Positions 6,382 to 11,694 of a stretch of DNA of 11,694 nucleotides are shown in pieces. Origin of the DNA: JAKPRU01 sp029568995 (GTDB lineage Bacteria > Hinthialibacterota > Hinthialibacteria > Hinthialibacterales > JAKPRU01); NCBI GenBank assembly GCA_035430965.1, contig DAOMHQ010000165.1:1-11694 (forward strand), read 5' to 3'. Position numbers and translations under genes: made by a program. The notes below the pieces were generated by a model. That model saw only the letters and a program-made list of their open reading frames with translations, was not told the origin of the DNA and did no database searches. How positions within the stretch are numbered: the first letter of the stretch is position 1; every line of letters starts with the position of its first letter.

Positions 6382-8840
6382 TTACCGATGATTACGAGGT
6401 CCAACCACTCCGCCTTTTCGGAAATCCAGACACGCTTTTCCCAGAGGACTTCATAAGGAACGGAAAGCCCTTCACTGACAGAGCGTTCCAGGTATTTCTC
6501 CGGCAGGACGATGGAGGCAGGTCCCTCTCTGCGAAGGAATTGCTCCATTTCCTGTGTGTTCGAGAGTTTCATCACGTGCTGTCCCAGGTAAAACGGAAGA
6601 GACACTTCCTGGTATCGTCTCATGCCGATTCGAGCCTCATGCAGGGATTTTTCGCCATAATGCTCCTTAAGAAAAGCCGCGACCTGCCAGGGGGATTTTG
6701 CCTTGTCCAGCCGGGGCAATGCGATGCTGCACAGCAATGCGAAGCACAGAACGGGCACGGCAGCAAGCACGGCAATCACTTGGCGATCCCGGCGGTTTCT
6801 CAATAGCCGCATTCCCCGGATTGTCCCCAACGCGACGACCAAAGCCGCCGGAAGAAACCAGGGAGTTTCGCGAAAGAAACCAAGCCCTGCCGGTGCTATA
6901 AGAATCGCCAGCGTCAGCATGGCTCCTCCTGCCATGAATGCGATCTGGGATTTGGAACCCAGTTGTCGGATGAATGCAGTCCTGTTCCGCATCATCTCAC
7001 TCAGAAACGCCCCCAGGACAATCGCCAGGGCTGGAAAGAGGGGAAGCATGTAGTGCGGCAGTTTGGTGCTGACGAGGCTGAACGCCAGGAATTGCGCCAG
7101 AATCCATCCGCCCAGGAATGCGGCACGTTCCTCCCGCCAATCCTTTGTGATTCCAGTTCGCAGAGCCGGGATCAGAAAGAGACTCCAGGGAATCATGCCA
7201 ACAAAGAGCACCGGGATATAAACCGGAAGAAGCAGGAAATAGGCAATCCAATTTCTGCCGCCATGCCCCTGCAGGGGCGAAAGAATCGGCTCCAGCGTAC
7301 GAACCCAGACTAACTCATGGAAATACCCACCACCTGTCATCCAGAGGGCCGGACCGGCCCAGATACAAATCACTGAGGCTGTGACAAGAAGACCTGGAAC
7401 CGGGCGCAGTTCTTTCAGGATTTGCCGTTGGCGGGAAAGCAAGACATAACCGCCCACCGAGATCACCGGAAGAACAAAACCCAGCGGCCCTTTCGCCAGG
7501 ACACCCAGCCCGCAGCCCAAATAGAACAGGAACCATCCCCGGCGACTCCGGTTTTCCAGGAAATTCCAGAATCCGAACATGGCAAGAAGCGCGGCGAAGA
7601 CCAGGGTCGTATCCAGAAGTGCCAGGCGCATGGCCCCGGCAAACAACAGGCTGGTTCCCAGAATCCCGCCAGCCAGAACGCCCGCGGTCAGCGTGTACAT
7701 CCGTCGGGCCAGGGAGCAAGTCATCCAGATTGTAAGTAATCCGGCCAGTGCGGACGGCAACCGGGCAGCGAATTCGTTCTGCCCGAAAACTTTCATGCAA
7801 AGCGCCATCCCCCAGAAGGTCAACGGCGGCTTCTCCAGCCAGGGTTCGCCGTTGAAATAGGGCACAAACGGGTCGCCACGGGAGATCATCTCGGTTGCAC
7901 AGCCCGCGTAGTATCCCTCGTCCCGATCAAAGAATGTTGTCCAAGGGAGGTTGGGCAGGACGGAGAGAGCGCATAGGAGCAGCATGGCTGTTATCACCAC
8001 GCGAAGCCTTTTCTGTTGCTGCAATTCCGTTTGATTCGCGCTGGCAAGCCAACGCAACCAGAGATCACTTTTAGCAATCAGAAGAGCGGCGACCAGGATC
8101 GGTCCGAAACACAAGAGGAAATTGAAAAACGGGCCATCTCCGTGATCCGCAAAAAGATCCGCCATGGGAAACAACAGCAGAAGCGCAAGGTACAACCGGG
8201 GGCGATACCACCAGGACATGGGGATACGCCTGAGATACCGCTCGACCAGATGCAGCGCCAAAACTCCGCAGCCGATGCCCAGGAATGCTCCCGCAAGGAC
8301 ATCGGAGGGATAATGATGGGCGCTCAAGACGCGAAGTACGGCCACGATCGCGGCAATTGGATAGGGAATCCATTTCCAGGCTCTCGGCAAGACAGCCACA
8401 AAGACAACCGCCGCCGCAAAGGCACAGGCTGTATCACCGGAAGGAAAAGAGTACTGCCCGAAATCCCATGCTTCGATTTCGGAAACATGCCGGGTCCCGA
8501 TTTCATAAGCGGGACGAAGCCTTGAGAAGATGGACTTTGCGACAATGACCGAGACTCCCATGAGGATAGACGCCGCAAGTCCCTCCACCGCGATCCGTTT
8601 CCGGCTGCCCAGTACGGCCATCAGGAAAAAGAGCCACAGCGGAACGGAAACCCGCCCCAGTTCCTTGATTGCTTCATACCAGCGACCATCAATCGCGCTG
8701 CGCAAGTGTATATAGGACCAAGTTGGGATTGTAGAATCGAGAAAAATATGGACCAGCCACAGGGAAACACCGGACAGGGCAATCGCCAAGGCAATCCATT
8801 GAAGAGGCACATTCCTGTCATGAGGCTCGATTTGTGTCAT
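6378..8840 (-). CDS. PAP2-family phosphatase fused to ArnT/PMT-like (GT39/GT83 type) glycosyltransferase
   Basis: The protein is an 820-residue polytopic membrane protein. Residues 1 to about 205 are a PAP2 (lipid phosphatase) domain: K102-x6-RP110, PSGD (133-136) where PSGH is usual, and R170-x5-H176-x3-D180, with Leu at 169 where Ser is usual. After further membrane helices, residues about 275-820 are a polyprenyl-phosphate-dependent glycosyltransferase. It has FDRDEGYY (D307, E308), FNGEPWLEKPPLTFW with E336-K337, LLDTTLVFA with D410, LAKGP (448-452) and TKLPHYMLPLFPALA. The spacings D307/E336-K337/D410 equal those I recall for ArnT D55/E84-K85/D158. The transfer probably takes place on the periplasmic face, moving a sugar from a polyprenyl phosphate to lipid A, another lipid or protein; the acceptor is not shown. 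ATG 8840 is the first start after an in-frame TGA 18 bases upstream; only a distant GAGG precedes it. Stop TAA overlaps the convergent TAG. Confidence 0.92.
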   Translation of the reverse strand: MTQIEPHDRNVPLQWIALAIALSGVSLWLVHIFLDSTIPTWSYIHLRSAIDGRWYEAIKELGRVSVPLWLFFLMAVLGSRKRIAVEGLAASILMGVSVIVAKSIFSRLRPAYEIGTRHVSEIEAWDFGQYSFPSGDTACAFAAAVVFVAVLPRAWKWIPYPIAAIVAVLRVLSAHHYPSDVLAGAFLGIGCGVLALHLVERYLRRIPMSWWYRPRLYLALLLLFPMADLFADHGDGPFFNFLLCFGPILVAALLIAKSDLWLRWLASANQTELQQQKRLRVVITAMLLLCALSVLPNLPWTTFFDRDEGYYAGCATEMISRGDPFVPYFNGEPWLEKPPLTFWGMALCMKVFGQNEFAARLPSALAGLLTIWMTCSLARRMYTLTAGVLAGGILGTSLLFAGAMRLALLDTTLVFAALLAMFGFWNFLENRSRRGWFLFYLGCGLGVLAKGPLGFVLPVISVGGYVLLSRQRQILKELRPVPGLLVTASVICIWAGPALWMTGGGYFHELVWVRTLEPILSPLQGHGGRNWIAYFLLLPVYIPVLFVGMIPWSLFLIPALRTGITKDWREERAAFLGGWILAQFLAFSLVSTKLPHYMLPLFPALAIVLGAFLSEMMRNRTAFIRQLGSKSQIAFMAGGAMLTLAILIAPAGLGFFRETPWFLPAALVVALGTIRGMRLLRNRRDRQVIAVLAAVPVLCFALLCSIALPRLDKAKSPWQVAAFLKEHYGEKSLHEARIGMRRYQEVSLPFYLGQHVMKLSNTQEMEQFLRREGPASIVLPEKYLERSVSEGLSVPYEVLWEKRVWISEKAEWLDLVIIGN

Positions 8841-8949
8841 GGAAGCGGGAAAACCTCAGTGAACCAGGGGTGTTCCGGAATGAGTGTCGGAATCGAACTG
8901 AAAAGGATTTGTCTCTGCACCAAGTCAGTATCTTATGGGGGAATGGGGA

Positions 8950-10029
8950 TCATGGGCAAGATACGAGGACATGGCCTTCTTCACAGATCGACGATTCGAA
9001 TGGACTCGGCTGATGTTCCTCGGATTGTGATAAATCCAACGTAAAACCATCGATTTCAACTCCATTCAGACTGAGTGTGTGCAAGGTCAGGTGATGATTT
9101 TCTACGGAAACACAAGTCACAACGTTTGGTGTTGAGTCAAAAGGCGTTTCCAGATCTTGCCCGGCTCTGCACCAGACCATCTGACCGTCATTCGGATCTT
9201 TTCCCAGGTAGACATCTCCCTGGATCGCATTGCCGATTCCGTTGAGCGGGTGTAATCGAGTTCCCCCCAGGCCCGAAGTAATGTATGTCACGCCGTCCCG
9301 CCGGGTTCGGTAATAAGCGTGGTCGTGTCCGCTGAACACGAGCCTGACACGATATTGTCTGCACAGATCCTCGAGTTCTGGAACGGGTGGGATGTCTCTA
9401 CCGATGGTGTGGATGCCCCGATGCAGACACAGGATGATTTCCATTCCCCTTGCCGAATCGAGCGCATCGAGGAGCCAGTCCATCTCCGGTGAGTGAGAAA
9501 CTCCCCCGTTCGTGATCTGCTCGGTGAACGACCAGGAGAGGATGATAAAGCGAAACCGCCCGCAGTCGAATCGGTAATAATCCCTGTCAAGTCCAAAGAA
9601 CTGCTTGAATCGTGAGCCGTTTGCCCACTTGAGATTCCCCCGGAACTCGTGGTTTCCGATGACAGGCCAAAATGGAATCCGTCGGAACAGTCGGCCATGT
9701 TGTTCCGCTAACAGGTCCCAATCCCGCGTGAGAACATCTGCACCTCTGTGGACTAAGTCTCCCAAGTGGATCATGAAATCCGGGGCCAGTTGTTCCGCAA
9801 AATGAAAAACGCGCTCCGATCCCGGTTTCAGTTCGGTGTCGCCAAACACAACAAAGGTAAACCGTTCCTCGCTTAACAGGAATCGCTTCTTGACACCTGC
9901 CATCAACGGGCGAGGATCGAAAGGCTTTGCCATCCAGACTTTGTTCAGAATCCGCGACAGCGCGATTGCGCTCGCAGCACAAATCCGTGATGCAATGAGG
10001 ACCGTCAGACCAATCCAACGTCGAAGCAT
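8950..10029 (-). CDS. Calcineurin-like metallophosphoesterase, purple-acid-phosphatase-like
   Basis: The protein has 359 residues. All five metal-site blocks are present in order: GDTE (D64), GDLVHRG (D91), GNHE (N126, H127), LHRG (H203) and GHDHAYYR (H235, H237), followed by YITSGLGGT (249-257). The first block lacks the DxH histidine of typical nucleases and phosphodiesterases, so it reads more like the purple acid phosphatase branch; the substrate is unknown. Residues 5-24 are hydrophobic but broken by an Arg, so they could be a weak signal or membrane anchor. If so, the enzyme acts outside the cytoplasm. ATG 10029 is the most upstream start (an in-frame TAA lies 12 bases before it), but no good Shine-Dalgarno precedes it, so the true start may be further downstream. 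It sits 109 bases upstream of the PAP2-glycosyltransferase gene and 125 bases after the sensor kinase, all on the same strand. Confidence 0.9.
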   Translation of the reverse strand: MLRRWIGLTVLIASRICAASAIALSRILNKVWMAKPFDPRPLMAGVKKRFLLSEERFTFVVFGDTELKPGSERVFHFAEQLAPDFMIHLGDLVHRGADVLTRDWDLLAEQHGRLFRRIPFWPVIGNHEFRGNLKWANGSRFKQFFGLDRDYYRFDCGRFRFIILSWSFTEQITNGGVSHSPEMDWLLDALDSARGMEIILCLHRGIHTIGRDIPPVPELEDLCRQYRVRLVFSGHDHAYYRTRRDGVTYITSGLGGTRLHPLNGIGNAIQGDVYLGKDPNDGQMVWCRAGQDLETPFDSTPNVVTCVSVENHHLTLHTLSLNGVEIDGFTLDLSQSEEHQPSPFESSICEEGHVLVSCP

Positions 10030-10078
10030 AATGGGAAATTATGGCGCGGGATGATGACGGAATCATGATGAAAACATT

Positions 10079-10103
10079 ACTGTTCTGCAATCTATCGAAC
10101 AGT
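10079..10103. promoter_or_regulatory. Inverted repeat ACTGTTC-N11-GAACAGT, possible operator
   Basis: Perfect 7-base arms at 10079-10085 and 10097-10103 are separated by 11 bases, so arm centres are 18 bases apart, close to two helical turns. The site lies about 50 bases upstream of the phosphoesterase start, between it and the sensor kinase stop. A dyad with this spacing in front of a gene suits a dimeric regulator. The obvious candidate is the adjacent OmpR-type regulator, although that family more often binds direct repeats. Function is inference. Confidence 0.35.
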
Positions 10104-10107
10104 CAGG

Positions 10108-10123
10108 ATCGTTTGGAAACGAT
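10108..10123. promoter_or_regulatory. Inverted repeat ATCGTTT-GG-AAACGAT
   Basis: Perfect 7-base arms (10108-10114 and 10117-10123) flank a two-base centre. It starts only 5 bases from the neighbouring dyad at 10079-10103. A two-base loop is too tight for a good RNA hairpin, so a protein-binding site is the likelier reading if it is functional. It could also be chance. It is not a terminator for the kinase gene: the only T-run on that strand (8 T, complement of 10145-10152) comes directly after the kinase stop and before this dyad. Confidence 0.3.
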
Positions 10124-10154
10124 GATGAACCGGAAGGCAGCCTGAAAAAAAACG

Positions 10155-11570
10155 TTACGGTTGCGATTTCTTTCGGGGCAAAATGAGAGAAAAACTGCTT
10201 CCATGTCCGACCGACGAACGGAAAGTAATCTCGCCCCCATGGGCGTGTGCGACCGCACGGGCAAGGCTTAATCCCAAGCCGCTCCCCGGATGGGTTCGGC
10301 TGGAATCTCCGCGGTAGAAGCGCTCGAAGACTCGACTTTTGTCCTCATCGGGAATGCCGACTCCGGTGTCCTGAACGGTGATTTTCAGGAAGTGACCGCA
10401 TTCTTCCGCCAGAAGAGTGACCTCGCCTCCTGCATGGGTGTATTTCAGAGCATTGTCGATCAAGTTGGCCAGGGCACGCTGGATTTTTCGCAGATCCCCC
10501 CGTATGGGTGGAAGGCCGTTCATTTCCGCTCGCAGGGAAATATTCCTTTCCTCTGCAACCGGTTGGAAGAGATCGACCGCCTGGTGAACAACAGCCCCCA
10601 GGTCGATGTCCACCAATTCCAGCCGACCGGTCCCGGCTTCCGCCTCGGAAATGTCCAGCATGGTATTGATGATATGAAGGAGCCGGTCGCATTCCTCGAC
10701 GACATTCCCCAGGATCTGCTCAATATCGGAGGGGTGGGTTTTCAAGGCGATGGCTGTTTCCGAAATGCCCCGGATGCGGGTGATGGGGCTGCGGAGATCG
10801 TGCGCGATGTTGTCGTTCACCTCACGCATTTCGATCAACAGCTTTTGGACGCGATCCGCCATGCGGTTGAAGGTGTCGCCCAGTTTGGCGATTTCATCGC
10901 CGTATTGCGCCACGCGCACTCGTTCATCAAGATGTCCTTGCGCAATGCGCTCGGCTGTGCGAGTGACATCTTCGACGCCTTCCATGACTTTTCGGGCCAT
11001 TTTCCACCCGATCAGCGTGCCAAGTGCGAGCATCGCCACGATCGTCACAGCCGCGTTTCGTCGGAATTGCGCCAAAATGCGTTCATACTGATCCAGGGCA
11101 ATGCCGATTTGAAGAACCTTGTCCGGCGTAATCTCCGACGAGAATGCCCGCACTTTCCGGCCGTCCGGTTCCACCGTGACAGTCTTCAGCACGGCAGATT
11201 GCTCGCGGTCTTCCGTAAACCAATCCAGCGGGAAAACCTGCTCAGCCCAGCGAGACATGCCACAACAAACCAGGACATCCCCCGAAGAGGAGGTGAGGCG
11301 AAAGAAGGCATTATCCACCCCTTCGTCCTTCGTCTCCAGAAAGAACATCTCCCGGACCTGTTCGATATCCTGGTTGGAAACCACATACGCCAGTTCATCT
11401 CCTTCGGCGAGGATCTCTTCATCAATCTCTCGGTTCAGGTAAGTGGCGATCATGAAATAGATCCCGAATACGCCTGCACAGGAAACCAGTGCGAATAAAA
11501 CCGCATAGAACAAGGTCAGGCGGAATGCGACGGAACGGAAAAGACGATCACGCAGTGTGTTCCAGGACAT
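10155..11570 (-). CDS. Two-component sensor histidine kinase, CusS-like (heavy-metal-sensor family architecture)
   Basis: The protein has 471 residues. TM1 is at about 14-43, a periplasmic sensor region at 44-170, TM2 at 172-190, HAMP at about 191-245, then the HisKA dimerisation domain with NDNIAHDLRSPITRIRG (phospho-acceptor H257). The ATPase domain has an N-box (N369, N373), G1 DTGVGIP (401-407), FERFYRGD (415-422) and G2 GSGLGLSLA (429-437). The NDNIAHDLRSP form and overall layout match the CusS/heavy-metal-sensor group, though the ligand cannot be read from sequence. The periplasmic part holds adjacent cysteines C102-C103 (VLVCCGM). The start ATG at 11570 lies inside the upstream response regulator gene, with GGAG (complement of 11577-11580) 6 bases before it; the overlap is 23 bases, implying translational coupling. 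It should phosphorylate that regulator. Confidence 0.95.
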   Translation of the reverse strand: MSWNTLRDRLFRSVAFRLTLFYAVLFALVSCAGVFGIYFMIATYLNREIDEEILAEGDELAYVVSNQDIEQVREMFFLETKDEGVDNAFFRLTSSSGDVLVCCGMSRWAEQVFPLDWFTEDREQSAVLKTVTVEPDGRKVRAFSSEITPDKVLQIGIALDQYERILAQFRRNAAVTIVAMLALGTLIGWKMARKVMEGVEDVTRTAERIAQGHLDERVRVAQYGDEIAKLGDTFNRMADRVQKLLIEMREVNDNIAHDLRSPITRIRGISETAIALKTHPSDIEQILGNVVEECDRLLHIINTMLDISEAEAGTGRLELVDIDLGAVVHQAVDLFQPVAEERNISLRAEMNGLPPIRGDLRKIQRALANLIDNALKYTHAGGEVTLLAEECGHFLKITVQDTGVGIPDEDKSRVFERFYRGDSSRTHPGSGLGLSLARAVAHAHGGEITFRSSVGHGSSFSLILPRKKSQP

Positions 11571-11694
11571 ATCCCACTCCGCGCACGGTTCGGATGATTT
11601 CGGTCTCGAATCCCTCGTTCAATTTGGTTCGCAGCCGACAGACACAGGCCTCAACGACATTGGTTTGAGGATCGAAATCGTAGTTCCACACATG
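11548..11694 (-). CDS. OmpR/PhoB-family response regulator, C-terminal end (5' truncated by window edge)
   Basis: On the minus strand, one frame is open from the window edge to TGA at 11548-11550, giving 48 residues. They match the end of a winged-helix effector domain: HVWNYDFDPQTNVVEACVCRL contains the start of recognition helix 3, and RTVRGVGYVLE is the classic C-terminal wing hairpin of OmpR-family regulators. The receiver domain is outside the window. The recognition helix carries Cys-x-Cys (C17 and C19 of the fragment) where I would expect residues like H-I-x in VDVHIxRLR. The gene overlaps the sensor kinase start by 23 bases, as in many CusR/CusS-type pairs, so they form one operon. 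The target genes are not shown; the adjacent envelope genes are candidates. Confidence 0.9.
   Translation of the reverse strand, partial: HVWNYDFDPQTNVVEACVCRLRTKLNEGFETEIIRTVRGVGYVLEHTA

Noticed and set aside
8841..8949. Search for a tRNA, small RNA or clear promoter in the gap before the PAP2-transferase gene
   Set aside because: Only an 8-base palindrome TTCCGGAA (8873-8880) stands out; there is no tRNA-like arm pattern and no convincing -35/-10 pair on the minus strand.
8706..9044. Rightward 112-codon frame across the gap between the PAP2-transferase and phosphoesterase genes
   Set aside because: It lies mostly antisense to both flanking genes, has no recognisable domain, and its composition looks random.
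8892..10100. Shared 7-mer GTTCGAT (minus strand) at 8892-8898 and 10094-10100, upstream of the two enzyme genes
   Set aside because: A single shared 7-mer in two gaps totalling over 200 bases is too weak; the context around it is not conserved between the two places.
10145..10152. Run of eight A (T on the minus strand) directly after the kinase stop as part of an intrinsic terminator
   Set aside because: I find no GC-rich hairpin immediately before the T-run on the minus strand.
10290..11498. Rightward 402-codon open frame antisense to the histidine kinase
   Set aside because: The opposite strand carries every histidine kinase motif in order. The antisense translation is domain-free and is a codon-bias shadow.

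Overview
The window is ordinary-looking bacterial chromosome, moderately GC-rich and densely coded, with seven recognisable or plausible protein genes and no rRNA, tRNA, CRISPR array, transposase or phage gene that I can see. The envelope genes (an ArnT-like lipid-linked sugar transferase, secretory signal peptides, a HAMP sensor kinase) suggest a two-membrane (Gram-negative type) organism. The cdaR-pdxJ order, the giant secreted beta-helix protein with N-x-IGTD repeats and the dispersed CCCTCACCCC hairpin repeats are what I would expect from a planctomycete-like or candidate-phylum lineage, but the sequence alone does not fix the taxon.

Layout. 1-1091 (+): the 3' end of a CdaR/YbbR-domain gene followed by pdxJ (vitamin B6 synthesis), probably one operon entering from the left. 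1092-1204: a short convergent gap holding a dispersed hairpin repeat. 1205-5671 (-): one 1488-residue secreted protein with a right-handed beta-helix, a putative zinc metallopeptidase domain (HEIGH) and C-terminal Ig-like modules. 5672-5931: a divergent promoter region with a second copy of the same repeat plus another hairpin. 5932-6381 (+): a 149-residue single-pass membrane protein of unknown function, whose stop codon overlaps the stop of the next, convergent gene. 6378-8840 (-): an 820-residue fusion of a PAP2-type phosphatase to an ArnT/PMT-type glycosyltransferase. 8950-10029 (-): a calcineurin-like metallophosphoesterase. 10155-11694 (-): a CusS-like sensor kinase and the end of its OmpR-family response regulator, overlapping by 23 bases.

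The genes from 11694 down to 6378 all read leftwards: regulator, sensor kinase, phosphoesterase, PAP2-glycosyltransferase. In other Gram-negative bacteria, two-component systems (PmrAB, ColRS types) sit next to, and control, lipid A phosphatases and ArnT-type transferases. My main hypothesis is that this is a compact envelope-modification locus in which lipid dephosphorylation and sugar transfer are joined in one polypeptide. That is inference from domain content and gene order, and gaps of 109 and 125 bases mean one transcript is not certain. The most unusual individual items are the PAP2-GT fusion with altered PAP2 motifs, and the beta-helix/metallopeptidase protein.
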